The notes below the pieces were generated by a model. The model did no database searches, was not told where the DNA came from, and was given only the letters and a program-made list of their open reading frames with translations. The position numbers and the translations under genes are program-made. 64,000 bases of DNA. It comes from Candidatus Scatomorpha intestinavium (GTDB taxonomy: Bacteria; Bacillota; Clostridia; Oscillospirales; Oscillospiraceae). Below, piece by piece: positions 52,430 to 61,884 of the stretch. Numbering within the stretch: position 1 is the first letter of the stretch; each line of letters begins with the position of its first letter. The stretch is taken from assembly GCA_018712985.1 (NCBI GenBank), contig DVGA01000041.1:1-64000 (forward strand). Direction: 5' to 3'.

Positions 52430-53259
52430 GCGACCGCGAGCAGATAAAGGCCTATTACGACACTTCGCCGGAGACGGAGTGGGCGCGGCTGGAGCAGAAC
52501 CCCTGGGAATTTGAGATAAACTGCCGCTATATCGACAGGTATGTGCAGCCCGGGCAGAGCGTGCTCGACCTCGGCGGAGGGCCCGGGAGATACTCCATCC
52601 ATCTCGCCGAAAGGGGCTGCGCCGTGACGCTCGCTGACCTTTCGGACGGGAACGTGGCCCTCGCGCGGAAAAAGGCCGCGGAGGCCGGGGTGGAGCTGAC
52701 TGCCATGCAGGCGGACGCGCTTGACGGCGGCACGCTGCCGGAGGGGCCGTTCGACCACGTGCTCTGCATGGGGCCGCTCTATCACCTGCTGAAAGAGGAG
52801 GAGCGGAAAACGGCGATAGCCAACTGCCTTTCAAGGCTCCGGCCGGGAGGGGTTTTCTTCGCGGCGTTCATCTCCATGTACGGCGATCTGCTCTACCGCC
52901 TCGGGCATATGGCCGACTGGCCGGAGGGGATAGCGGAAGTGGACGGCAATGAGGTCAACAGGCGCTATTACGGCTGCCTCGAGCGCGGAGAGGACTACGC
53001 CGGCGAGTCGTTCACAAGGGCGTATTTCGCGCAGGCCGGCAGCGCAGAGCGGCACTTTGAGGGCTTCCCGCTGAAAAAGCTGCACCTTGTGGGCAGCGAG
53101 GGAGTGCTCGCCTCGAGGGAGGAGTTCAAAAACCTCCCTGCGGAGGCAAGAGCGGACTGGATTGAGCTTTCGCTCAGGCTCTGTGAGATACCGGAGCTGC
53201 TGAGCTGGTCTGAACATCTGCTTTACATCGGACAAAAGATTCAGGAGGACAGAATATGA
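52426..53259 (+). CDS. Class I SAM-dependent methyltransferase
   Basis: 277 residues. Motif I VLDLGGGPGRYSIHLAERG and the post-I acidic region TLADLS show the SAM fold; CMGPLYHLL is motif IV. The substrate is unknown. Overlaps phoH at its start and the M32 peptidase at its end, so it is part of the same operon. Confidence 0.9.
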   Translation: MSDREQIKAYYDTSPETEWARLEQNPWEFEINCRYIDRYVQPGQSVLDLGGGPGRYSIHLAERGCAVTLADLSDGNVALARKKAAEAGVELTAMQADALDGGTLPEGPFDHVLCMGPLYHLLKEEERKTAIANCLSRLRPGGVFFAAFISMYGDLLYRLGHMADWPEGIAEVDGNEVNRRYYGCLERGEDYAGESFTRAYFAQAGSAERHFEGFPLKKLHLVGSEGVLASREEFKNLPAEARADWIELSLRLCEIPELLSWSEHLLYIGQKIQEDRI

Positions 53260-54752
53260 CACTTTCAGAAGCAAGGGAAGAACTGAAACGGCTCGAGATG
53301 GAGGAATTCGCCTACGGCTACGCCATGGGCTCGCTGCACTACGACGGGGAGACCGGCGCGCCGAGGGACACTTACATCCCGCGCGGCAAGGCGCTGGGGA
53401 TACTCAGCGGAGTGGGCTATCAGCTCGCCACCGGCGAGCGCAGCGAAAGGCTGCTCGACGCGCTCTCCGAGCACATGGACGAGCTCACAAGCGCGGAGCG
53501 GCGCACCGTGGAGCTCCGGCAGAAGGACCTGCGGGAGCTCAAGAGCATACCGATGGACGAATACGTCGCCTACCGCGAGCTGCTCAACGAGAGCCACATT
53601 GTCTGGACCGGGGCCAAGGAGAGGGACGATTTTGCCTCCTTCGAGCCGGTGCTGCAGAAGATAATCGACGCCAACAGGCGCTTCGCCGCCCTCGCCGCGC
53701 CGGACACGGACCCGTACGACTACTGCCTCGACAAATACGAGGAGGGGCTGACGATGGAGCGCTGCGACCGCTTTTTCGGCGTGCTGCGCGACAAGCTCGT
53801 GCCGCTCATCGAGAAGGTGAAGCGCGCCGAGGCCCCGGACACCTCGCTGCTCGGCGTAAATTTCCCACTCGACAGGCAGGAGAAGCTCTCTTATAAGCTG
53901 ATGGACCTGCTCGGGCTGGACCGCTCCCGCTGCCGACTCGGAACTACCGAGCACCCGTTTACGCTCGATTTGTCGAAGTACGACGTCAGGATAACCACTC
54001 ATTACTACGAAAACGCATTTGCCTCCTCGATGTTCAGCGTTGTGCATGAGGGGGGGCACGCGCTTTATGAGCTGCACACGGTGGACGAGTACGCCTACAC
54101 AGGGCTCGGCGGCGGCGTGTCCATGGCCGTACACGAGAGCCAGTCGCGCTTTTTCGAGAACATAATCGCCCGCTCGAGGCCGTTCTGCGAGCACATCTGG
54201 CCCACCCTCGTGGAGCTCTGCCCGGAGCTCGGGAAGTACAGCGCGAAGGATTTCTACCGCGCGGTGAACACTTCGAAGCCGAGCCTGATACGCATTGAGG
54301 CCGACGAGCTGACGTACAGCCTGCACATCATGGTGCGCTACGAGCTTGAGCGGGCCTTCATGCACGGCGAGCTCGAGGCGCGGGACCTGCCCTCCGCCTG
54401 GAAGGAGCTCTACAGGAAGTATCTCGGCGTGGAGGTGCCGGACGACCGCAGCGGCGTGCTGCAGGATTCGCACTGGTCCGGCGGGCAGATAGGGTATTTC
54501 CCGAGCTATGCGCTCGGCAGCGCCTACGGCGCGCAGATAGTGGCGAAGATGAAGGAGACGGTGGATGTGGACGAGTGCGTCGCCGCCGGGGACCTCTCGC
54601 CGGTCTGTGCCTGGCTTGAGGAGCGCATCTGGCGGCATGGCAAACTCTATAAGCCCACAGAGCTCATCGAGAACGCGATGGGAGCGCCGTTTGACGCGAA
54701 GTTCTACACGGACTACCTCGAGGCCAAGATGGCCGCGGTGTATCGCTTCTGA
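53256..54752 (+). CDS. Carboxypeptidase Taq-family metallopeptidase (M32)
   Basis: 498 residues, the normal length. The zinc site HEGGH is at about residues 264-268 (VVHEGGHALYEL), with the third ligand Glu in HESQSRFFENI. These cytoplasmic enzymes remove C-terminal residues from peptides. The gene is wedged between the methyltransferase and ybeY with four-base and one-base overlaps; an unusual insertion in this RNA/ribosome operon but common in related Clostridia. Confidence 0.95.
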   Translation: MTLSEAREELKRLEMEEFAYGYAMGSLHYDGETGAPRDTYIPRGKALGILSGVGYQLATGERSERLLDALSEHMDELTSAERRTVELRQKDLRELKSIPMDEYVAYRELLNESHIVWTGAKERDDFASFEPVLQKIIDANRRFAALAAPDTDPYDYCLDKYEEGLTMERCDRFFGVLRDKLVPLIEKVKRAEAPDTSLLGVNFPLDRQEKLSYKLMDLLGLDRSRCRLGTTEHPFTLDLSKYDVRITTHYYENAFASSMFSVVHEGGHALYELHTVDEYAYTGLGGGVSMAVHESQSRFFENIIARSRPFCEHIWPTLVELCPELGKYSAKDFYRAVNTSKPSLIRIEADELTYSLHIMVRYELERAFMHGELEARDLPSAWKELYRKYLGVEVPDDRSGVLQDSHWSGGQIGYFPSYALGSAYGAQIVAKMKETVDVDECVAAGDLSPVCAWLEERIWRHGKLYKPTELIENAMGAPFDAKFYTDYLEAKMAAVYRF

Positions 54753-55237
54753 TGGCGGCGAGGATAAGCGTATCGAGAGCGCGCTCCGGCCTCGGGCACC
54801 CCGAGGCCCGGGCACTCGTGCTCAGGGCCGTCCGGGCGGCGCTGAAGGCACAGGGGGTGGACGTGCCCTGTGAGATAAGCGTCATGTTCACAGACGACGA
54901 GGGGATAAGGGAGATAAACCGCGAGTTCAGGGGAATTGACTCCGCGACGGACGTGCTGAGCTTCCCGATGAACGAGCTCTCGCCCGGGGAATTCGACGCG
55001 CAGTACTGCGAGCGCGACCCGGGGACGGGGGCCGTACTGCTCGGGGACATGGCCATATCCCTCGAGCGCTGCGCCGCGCAGGGGGAGGAATTCGGCCACG
55101 GCTTTGAGCGGGAGATAATGTACCTGACCGTTCACAGCGTGCTGCACCTGCTGGGCTACGACCACGTGGACGAGGGCGAAATGAAGCGCGAAATGCGCGC
55201 GAGGGAAGAGGAAATTATGCGCCTGCTGGGCAAATGA
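54752..55237 (+). CDS. ybeY: Endoribonuclease YbeY (rRNA maturation factor)
   Basis: 161 residues. The zinc-binding signature HSVLHLLGYDH lies near residues 128-138, preceded by the conserved TDVLSFPMNE. It matures 16S rRNA 3' ends and monitors 70S ribosomes. Overlaps the M32 gene (TGATGG) and precedes era. Confidence 0.97.
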   Translation: MAARISVSRARSGLGHPEARALVLRAVRAALKAQGVDVPCEISVMFTDDEGIREINREFRGIDSATDVLSFPMNELSPGEFDAQYCERDPGTGAVLLGDMAISLERCAAQGEEFGHGFEREIMYLTVHSVLHLLGYDHVDEGEMKREMRAREEEIMRLLGK

Positions 55238-55279
55238 GGCCTCAGAAAGGCCGTAAAGCTGGAATTCGGAGGCTGAATT

Positions 55280-56167
55280 ATGGAAAAAAACGCGATGATA
55301 ACCATAGCCGGCAGGCCAAACGTCGGCAAAAGCACGCTCACCAACGCCCTCGTGGGCGAAAAGGTTGCGATAGTGTCCAACAAGCCGCAGACCACCCGGA
55401 ACCGCATAACCGGGATCGTCGCACGGGGGGACACGCAGTTCGTGTTCATGGACACGCCGGGCTTTCACCGTGCGAGGACGCGCCTCGGCGAATACATGGA
55501 CAAGGTCGTGCGCGAGAGCGTGGCCGATGTGGACGCGGTGCTGCTCGTGGTGGAGCCGATCGCGTCAATCGGGCGGCAGGAGAGCGAGCTGATAGCGCAG
55601 ATCGCCGCGTCGAAAATCCCGGCGGTGCTCGCCGTGAACAAGATCGACACCGTGGAAAAGGGGGAGCTGCTCGCGGTCATCGCGGCGTATTCTGCCGCAT
55701 ATGACTTCGACGCCATCATACCCATTTCCGCGAGGACCGGCGACGGGCTGGAGGAGCTGCTCGCGCAGCTTGAGAATTACGCAACGGAGGGGCCGCACCT
55801 TTTCCCGGACGACATGTACACCGACCAGCCGGAGAAGCAGCTTTGCGCCGAGCTCGTGCGCGAAAAGCTGCTCTGGAAGCTGGACAAGGAGGTGCCGCAC
55901 GGCACGGCTGTGGAGGTCACGCGATTTGCGGAGCGTGAGGACGGAGTTATCGAAATCGACGTCACGATTTATTGCGAGAAATCCAGCCACAAGGGCATCA
56001 TAATCGGGAAAAAGGGCGAGATGCTGCGCACGATAGGCGAAATGGCGCGCAAGGACATGGAGCGCCTGCTGGGCGCGAAGGTCTATTTGCAGACCTGGGT
56101 GCGCGTGAAGGAAAACTGGAGGGATTCGCAGTTTTTGCTGCGGAATTTCGGCTTCAGCGAGAAATAA
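55280..56167 (+). CDS. era: GTPase Era
   Basis: 295 residues. GTPase motifs G1 GRPNVGKS, G3 DTPGFH, G4 VNKIDTV and G5 ISARTG are followed by a C-terminal KH domain with IIIGKKGEMLRTIGEMAR. Era binds the 3' end of 16S rRNA in 30S assembly. ATG has CGGAGG upstream; the pairing with ybeY is conserved. Confidence 0.97.
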   Translation: MEKNAMITIAGRPNVGKSTLTNALVGEKVAIVSNKPQTTRNRITGIVARGDTQFVFMDTPGFHRARTRLGEYMDKVVRESVADVDAVLLVVEPIASIGRQESELIAQIAASKIPAVLAVNKIDTVEKGELLAVIAAYSAAYDFDAIIPISARTGDGLEELLAQLENYATEGPHLFPDDMYTDQPEKQLCAELVREKLLWKLDKEVPHGTAVEVTRFAEREDGVIEIDVTIYCEKSSHKGIIIGKKGEMLRTIGEMARKDMERLLGAKVYLQTWVRVKENWRDSQFLLRNFGFSEK

Positions 56168-56289
56168 TCCCGGCCGCGACGCGGGTATTGCTTTCGTGCT
56201 GCGGCAGGTATATAATCAGTGCGGCCCGGCCATAAAATTCCCAGAAGTTATGGCGGCGCTTTTGCACAGACTAAGCGCGGGGTGATTGC

Positions 56290-56424
56290 ATGAAGTCAGA
56301 CGGTTACTGGGCGCTGTTCGTAGAAACGGGCGCGCCGGTCTGCTATCTGCTCAGCCGGGCATACCGCGCAAAAGAGACGGAGCGAAAGCGTGGCAAGAGG
56401 GCGGGGGAAAAACCGCCCTGCTGA
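56290..56424 (+). CDS. YqzL-like small protein
   Basis: 44 residues: MKSDGYWALFVETGAPVCYL then LSRAYRAKETERKRG and a basic C-terminus. The hydrophobic helix pattern (F-x-x-TG-x-x-x-x-YL) and the position between era and recO match YqzL of Bacillus, a tiny protein of unknown function in the same place. Ribosome site is weak (GGGGTGATTGC). Confidence 0.72.
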   Translation: MKSDGYWALFVETGAPVCYLLSRAYRAKETERKRGKRAGEKPPC

Positions 56425-56439
56425 CGGAGGAGATACATA

Positions 56440-57195
56440 ATGTTTCTTACCACCCGCGGACTTGTACTGCGCGAGGCAAAATACAAGGAGTCCGACAAGA
56501 TACTCACCATCCTCACCGCGGAGGAGGGCAAAATAACGGCGAAGGCGCGCGGGGTCGCGCGCACGCGCAGCAAGCTGTCCGCCGCAACGCAGCTTTACGG
56601 CTATTCCGAATTCACGCTCTTTGGCAACCGGGGCATGTGGACGGTGAACGAGGCGGAGAGCATCGAGGCATTCAGGCCGCTAAGGGAGGACATAAAGCGC
56701 CTGGCCCTCGCGGGCTATATCTGCGAGCTGCTCGAGGCCGTGTCGGACGAGGACTGCCCGGAGCCGGAGATGCTGCAGCTCGGGCTGAACAGCCTGTACG
56801 CCCTGGCGAACAAGCTGGCCACGAGGGACGTTGTAAAGGCGGTTTTTGAGCTGCGGCTCATGTGTATCGCGGGATACAGGCCCGAGTTAGAGGCCTGCGC
56901 GGCCTGCGGCAGGGAGGATATGGACGAAGGCGTGCTCGTTCCCGAGCACGGTGAGCTCTATTGCGGCGAATGCCGCAGGGGCGGCGGGCTGAAGGTGGAC
57001 CGCGCGGTGCTCTCCGCGATGAGGTACATCATAAACGCCGAGCCGAAGAAGATTTTCGCTTTTGAACTGGACGGGGCGGCGGAGGAGCGGCTCGCCTCGG
57101 TGTGCGAGGCCTACGCGCTCTTTGAGCTGGACAGGCCGTTCAGGAGCCTTGACTATTACAAAAATTTGAGGGAAACCGAAGATGACGCAATATGA
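56440..57195 (+). CDS. recO: DNA repair protein RecO
   Basis: 251 residues. N-terminal OB fold (TRGLVLREAKYKESDKILTI) and a helical C-terminal domain with four cysteines (CAACG...CGEC) that bind zinc. RecO with RecR loads RecA at gaps. GGAGGAG before ATG. It overlaps mutS2 by 14 bases. Confidence 0.95.
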   Translation: MFLTTRGLVLREAKYKESDKILTILTAEEGKITAKARGVARTRSKLSAATQLYGYSEFTLFGNRGMWTVNEAESIEAFRPLREDIKRLALAGYICELLEAVSDEDCPEPEMLQLGLNSLYALANKLATRDVVKAVFELRLMCIAGYRPELEACAACGREDMDEGVLVPEHGELYCGECRRGGGLKVDRAVLSAMRYIINAEPKKIFAFELDGAAEERLASVCEAYALFELDRPFRSLDYYKNLRETEDDAI

Positions 57196-59557
57196 AAAAT
57201 CCTGCGCCACGCTCGAGCTGCCCGCCATACTCGAGCAGCTTGCACAGAGGGCCGTCAGCAGCGCCGCAAAGGAGCGCGCGGCGGCTCTCGGGCCGTCTTC
57301 GGACGCCGCGGAGGTGAAAAAGCGCCTTGCCGAGACGAGCGCCGCCCGCACCATGATGGTGACGCGGGGCAGCCCGTCCTTTTCCGGCGTGAAGGACGTG
57401 CGCGCAAGCCTGCAGCGGGCGGACATGGGCGGGGTGCTGAACATACGCGAGCTCATGGACATAGCCGGGGTGCTGACATCGGCGAGGCTCGTCAGGGGAT
57501 ATGCCTCCGACGGGGCAAAGGGCGAGGGGAGCTGCATAGACTACCTTTTCAACTCCCTTCAGACCAACCGATTCCTTGAGGACAAGATCACCTCCTCCAT
57601 CGCGGGGGAGGACGAGATAGCGGACGCGGCGAGCAGCGAGCTGGCCGGGATACGGCGGCTGATACGCGCCGCCAGCGCGCGCGTAAGGGACGCGCTGCAG
57701 AAGATCATCTCTTCGCCGAGCTATGCCAAGGCGCTGCAGGACCCAATAATAACTACGCGCTCCGAGCGCTTTGTCGTCCCGGTGAAGGCGGAGTTCAAGT
57801 CCGCCGTGCCGGGCCTTGTGCACGATGTGTCGAGCTCGGGCGCGACGCTTTTCATAGAGCCGATGGCGGCCGTGAAGGCGAACAACGAGCTGCGCGAGCT
57901 GCGGGCCAGGGAAAAGGCGGAAATCGAACGGATACTGGCCGAGCTCTCCGCGGACTGCGCCGAACACGCGGACGACATATCGCGCGATTTCGGGATACTT
58001 GTGCAGCTCGACCTGATTTTCGCCAAGGCAAAGCTGAGCTATGAGCTCGACGCCGTGGAGCCGGAGCTCTCTGAGCGGGAGATACGCCTGCGCCGCGCGC
58101 GGCACCCGCTGCTCCCAAAGGACAAGGCGGTGCCGATCGACCTCTTGCTCGGCGGGGACTACGACACACTGGTAATCACCGGCCCGAACACCGGCGGCAA
58201 GACGGTCACGCTTAAAACGATCGGCCTATTCTGCGTCATGGCGGCCTGCGGGCTGCACATACCGGCCGCGGACGGCAGCGCCGTGCCCGTGTTCAGGTCC
58301 GTACTCGCAGACATAGGCGACGAGCAGAGTATAGAGCAGAGCCTTTCCACGTTTTCCTCGCACATGACAAACATTGTGCGCATACTTGAGGAGTGTGGGG
58401 AGAATACGCTCATACTCTTCGATGAGCTGGGCGCCGGCACCGACCCCACCGAGGGCGCGGCCCTGGCCATATCCATCATCGAGTACGCGCGCTCGCGCGG
58501 CGCCACGATAGCGGCCACCACGCACTATGCGGAGCTGAAGGTCTATGCCACGAACGCCAAAGGCGTAATGAACGCCTCCTGCGAGTTCGACGTGGCCACG
58601 CTGAGGCCGACATACCGCCTGCTCGTGGGTATACCGGGGAAGTCGAACGCATTTGCGATTTCGGAGCGTCTCGGCGTGCCGGAGGAGATAATCGCGGACG
58701 CGAAATCGCGCATCGGCACCGAGACTGCGAGCTTTGAGGCCACGATCGAAAAGCTTGAGCAGGCCCGGCAGGCGCTCGAGCGCGACCGCGACGCCGAACA
58801 GAAGAAGCTCCGCGAGGCGGAGGAGAACCGCAAGGAGTCGGCAAAGCTGCGCATCGAGCTGGAGCTGCGGCTGGAGAAGGCCGAGCTGAAGGCGAGGCGC
58901 GACGCGGAGCGGATCATTTCCGAGGCGCGGGAGACGGCGGAGGCCGCCTTTGCAGAGATCGACGAGATGCGCTCGAGGGCGAATGATGAGGAGGACCACC
59001 GCAGCGCAAACGAGGCGCGGGCAGCCCTGCGCCGGAGGCTCAACGAAGCCGAGGAGAAGTTTGCCGAGCGCTCGGCGATGCCGGAGGAGCGGCGCGGGCC
59101 GACAAGGCCGGCCGAGGCCGGGGACACCGTGGAGATACTCTCCATGGGGGTCAAGGCCACGGTGAACGAGGTCACGAAGGACGGGAACCTTGTACTGCAG
59201 GCCGGGAGCATGCACATGATGGCCAAGCAGAGCGAGGTCCGCGTTACGGAGCGGGAAAAGCCGAAAAAACAGCCGGCTTCGTCCCCGTCCTCCGGGGCAT
59301 TCAGGGCGGTCTCCACCGCGAGCGAGCTCGACCTGCGCGGCATGGACACGCTGGAGGCCGTGACGGTGCTCGAGCAGTTTATAGACGCCGCAGTGATGGG
59401 CAAGCTCACAACGGTGAGGGTCATACACGGCAAGGGCACCGGCGCACTGCGCCAGGCCGTCCAGGCATCGCTGAAGCGCAACAGGGCCGTCAAGAGTTTC
59501 CGGCTCGGGCGCTACGGCGAGGGCGAGAGCGGCGTAACTGTGGTGGAACTGAAATAA
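57182..59557 (+). CDS. mutS2: Endonuclease MutS2
   Basis: 791 residues. ATPase Walker A ITGPNTGGKTVTLK and Walker B LILFDELGAGTDPTEG, a long charged coiled coil (about 515-620) and a C-terminal Smr nuclease domain (ELDLRGMDTLEAV...VIHGKGTGALR). MutS2 suppresses recombination or rescues collided ribosomes in Firmicutes; it lacks the mismatch-recognition domain of MutS. Confidence 0.96.
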   Translation: MTQYEKSCATLELPAILEQLAQRAVSSAAKERAAALGPSSDAAEVKKRLAETSAARTMMVTRGSPSFSGVKDVRASLQRADMGGVLNIRELMDIAGVLTSARLVRGYASDGAKGEGSCIDYLFNSLQTNRFLEDKITSSIAGEDEIADAASSELAGIRRLIRAASARVRDALQKIISSPSYAKALQDPIITTRSERFVVPVKAEFKSAVPGLVHDVSSSGATLFIEPMAAVKANNELRELRAREKAEIERILAELSADCAEHADDISRDFGILVQLDLIFAKAKLSYELDAVEPELSEREIRLRRARHPLLPKDKAVPIDLLLGGDYDTLVITGPNTGGKTVTLKTIGLFCVMAACGLHIPAADGSAVPVFRSVLADIGDEQSIEQSLSTFSSHMTNIVRILEECGENTLILFDELGAGTDPTEGAALAISIIEYARSRGATIAATTHYAELKVYATNAKGVMNASCEFDVATLRPTYRLLVGIPGKSNAFAISERLGVPEEIIADAKSRIGTETASFEATIEKLEQARQALERDRDAEQKKLREAEENRKESAKLRIELELRLEKAELKARRDAERIISEARETAEAAFAEIDEMRSRANDEEDHRSANEARAALRRRLNEAEEKFAERSAMPEERRGPTRPAEAGDTVEILSMGVKATVNEVTKDGNLVLQAGSMHMMAKQSEVRVTEREKPKKQPASSPSSGAFRAVSTASELDLRGMDTLEAVTVLEQFIDAAVMGKLTTVRVIHGKGTGALRQAVQASLKRNRAVKSFRLGRYGEGESGVTVVELK

Positions 59558-59613
59558 ACGCGGCATTGCGCCGGTGCGGGCATTGTTGATTTCAACGAAT
59601 CGGGCAAAATCAG

Positions 59614-59642
59614 TTGACGTTCCATTTGAAATTTGGTATTCT
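59614..59642 (+). promoter_or_regulatory. Promoter of the HPr gene
   Basis: TTGACG (59614-59619), 17 bases, TATTCT (59637-59642), about 57 bases before the GTG start. Confidence 0.7.
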
Positions 59643-59698
59643 ATATGTGTAAAAGGCCTGAAAAGCCTCAGGCCGGGGTTGTGGAAGGAGTGGCTTGA

Positions 59699-59962
59699 GT
59701 GATATCCAAAGAGGTAGTCATAAACAACCAGGTAGGTCTTCACGCGAGGCCTGCGACCTTTTTCATTCAAAAGGCCAATGAGTTCAAAAGCAGCATATGG
59801 ATCGAAAAGGACGACCGCCGCGTGAACGCCAAGAGCCTTCTGGGCGTGCTTTCCCTCGGCATCGTCAAGGGGACGGCTGTTAAGATCTTAGCCGACGGTG
59901 TTGATGAAAGCGCGGCTATCGCTACGCTGTCGGAGCTTATCGACTCGAATTTCTCTGAGTGA
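59699..59962 (+). CDS. ptsH: Phosphocarrier protein HPr
   Basis: 87 residues, starting at GTG 59699 nine bases after AAGGAG. The active His is in GLHARPA (H15) and the regulatory Ser in NAKSLLGVLSLGI (S46), so this is true HPr rather than Crh. It relays phosphate in the PTS and, when Ser-phosphorylated, joins CcpA in carbon control. Stand-alone gene with its own promoter and terminator. Confidence 0.94.
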   Translation: MISKEVVINNQVGLHARPATFFIQKANEFKSSIWIEKDDRRVNAKSLLGVLSLGIVKGTAVKILADGVDESAAIATLSELIDSNFSE

Positions 59963-59980
59963 TCCGCGCAGATATCTGGC

Positions 59981-60030
59981 GGGGGCATGCGCAGCGCGCC
60001 TTTGGGCGCCGCTCGCGGCCCCCTTTTTTA
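59981..60030 (+). terminator. Terminator of the HPr gene
   Basis: GGGGGC...GCGC-AGCG-CGCC (59981-60000) pairs with GGCGCCGCTCGCGGCCCCC (60005-60023) in a long imperfect stem with loop TTTG, followed by TTTTTTA. Confidence 0.82.
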
Positions 60031-60046
60031 TTTGCCGTTACGGGAG

Positions 60047-61879
60047 GTGGCTGCTACGGAAAACGCTGACGGGCGCATATCCGCGCTGCGCGAAAAGGCT
60101 AACGCGCTGCCGCTGCTGCCGGGCGTGTATATCATGAAGGACTCGCGCGGCGAGGTGATATACGTCGGCAAGGCAAAGGCGCTGAAAAACCGCGTTACGA
60201 GCTATTTCCGCGGGGAGCACCTGCCGAAGGTCGCCGCGATGGTGGCAAAGGTTGAGGATTTCGACGTCATCGTCGTGAACAGCGAGTTCGAGGCGCTCGT
60301 GCTTGAGAATTCGCTGATAAAGCGGCACAGGCCGCACTACAACATCCTTCTGAAGGACGACAAGGGCTATCCCTTCATCAGGCTGGACACGGAAAAGGAG
60401 TATCCGGTCTTTACGCTTGTGAACAAAACGGCCAAGGACTCGGCGAAATATTACGGCCCCTTCGGCGGCAGGGCGCAGACAAAGGACATAATAGATACGG
60501 TCTGCAAGGCGCTGAAGCTGCCGACCTGCTCGCGGAAATTCCCGCGGGACATCGGCAAGGAGCGGCCATGCCTGAACTATCATATGGGCGCGTGCGCCGG
60601 CTGGTGCCTCAGCGCGCTGAGCAGCGAGGCCTACCGCCGCGCGATAGACGAGGCGGAGCTCATATTCTCCGGAAAGACGAAGGAGCTGACCAGCCGCCTG
60701 ACCGAGCAGATGGAGGCGGCGTCGGAGGAGATGAGGTTCGAGGCCGCGGCCGCGCTGCGCGACAGGATAAGGGCCATAGAGGGCCTCGGGAACAGGCAGC
60801 GCGTCATCTCCGCGGTGTATGCGGACACGGACGCCGTGGGTTTTTACCGCGGGGCAAGGAGCTGCTTTTCCGTGCTGCACTTCGTGGGCGGGGACCTGGC
60901 GGCGAAGGATTTCGAGCTGATGGACGAGCCGCTCGAGGACGACGCCGAGGCGCTCTCCGGGCTGGTGAGGCAGTATTACTCCCAGCGCGGGGCCTGGCCG
61001 AAGTTCATCCTGCTGCCCGTTGAGGTGGAGGATGGGGACGCTCTCTCACGGCTGTTCAGCGAGGCCGCCGGGAGGAAGGTGAGCGTGGAGACGCCGCGGC
61101 GCGGCGACCGCCTGCGCCTGGTGGAGAGCGCCATGACCAACGCCAGGGAAGAGGGCGAGAGGGCTGCCACGGCGGCTCAGAAGACGCTCAAAACGCTCGA
61201 GTGGCTCCAGCGGACGCTCGGGCTGGACGCCGCGCCGGAGCGCATAGAGGCCTTTGACGTTTCAAACCTCGGAGACGAGGGCATAGTCGCGGCAATGACT
61301 GTTTTTGTCCGCGGCAGGCCGCTCAAGCGCGATTACCGCAAGTTCAAGATGAAGGAGATAACCGCGCAGGACGACTACGGCTCGATGCGCGAGGCCGTGG
61401 GGCGCCGGCTGCAGCGCTATCTGGACGGGGACGAGAAGTTCGCGCCGCTGCCGGACCTGCTGCTGATAGACGGCGGGGCCGTACACGCCGCGGCGGCGCG
61501 GGACGTGGCTGTTTCGCTGGGGCTGCAGCTTCTGATTTACGGCATGGTAAAGGACGACCGCCACCGCACAAGGGCGCTCGTGACGCCGGACGGCGAGGAA
61601 ATAGGCATTTCCGCGAACCCGGCGGTGTTCGCCCTGATAGGCACGATACAGGAGGAGACGCACCGCTTCGCAATAGAGTACCAGCGTTCGCTGCGCTCGG
61701 CAAAGCTCCACTCGGAGCTCGACGGAATAAAGGGCGTGGGAGCAAAGCGGAAGGCGGAGCTCATGAAGGCCTTCGGCACGGTGAAGGCAATAAAGGCCGC
61801 GACGCTGGACGAGCTTGCGGCCGCCGTGCCGAAAAACACGGCCGAGGCCGTGTACAGGCATTATCACGGGGAGGAGTGA
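60047..61879 (+). CDS. uvrC: Excinuclease ABC subunit C
   Basis: 610 residues from GTG 60047, which overlaps a GGGAGG site; TTG 60032 is an alternative. A start at 59987 would lie inside the ptsH terminator. The N-terminal GIY-YIG nuclease (LPGVYIMKDSRGEVIYVGKA), the UvrB-interaction helix (TSRLTEQMEAASEEMRFEAA), the RNase H-like nuclease core (ERIEAFDVSNL) and a C-terminal HhH pair are present. It makes the dual incisions in nucleotide excision repair. Confidence 0.95.
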   Translation: MAATENADGRISALREKANALPLLPGVYIMKDSRGEVIYVGKAKALKNRVTSYFRGEHLPKVAAMVAKVEDFDVIVVNSEFEALVLENSLIKRHRPHYNILLKDDKGYPFIRLDTEKEYPVFTLVNKTAKDSAKYYGPFGGRAQTKDIIDTVCKALKLPTCSRKFPRDIGKERPCLNYHMGACAGWCLSALSSEAYRRAIDEAELIFSGKTKELTSRLTEQMEAASEEMRFEAAAALRDRIRAIEGLGNRQRVISAVYADTDAVGFYRGARSCFSVLHFVGGDLAAKDFELMDEPLEDDAEALSGLVRQYYSQRGAWPKFILLPVEVEDGDALSRLFSEAAGRKVSVETPRRGDRLRLVESAMTNAREEGERAATAAQKTLKTLEWLQRTLGLDAAPERIEAFDVSNLGDEGIVAAMTVFVRGRPLKRDYRKFKMKEITAQDDYGSMREAVGRRLQRYLDGDEKFAPLPDLLLIDGGAVHAAAARDVAVSLGLQLLIYGMVKDDRHRTRALVTPDGEEIGISANPAVFALIGTIQEETHRFAIEYQRSLRSAKLHSELDGIKGVGAKRKAELMKAFGTVKAIKAATLDELAAAVPKNTAEAVYRHYHGEE

Positions 61880-61884
61880 GACGC

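Noticed and set aside
53265-54815. A 516-codon antisense frame over the M32 peptidase
   Set aside because: No start signal and no motifs; the sense strand has the HEGGH enzyme.
59987-60046. Upstream ATG start for uvrC
   Set aside because: It lies inside the ptsH terminator hairpin and the extra residues have no similarity to UvrC proteins.
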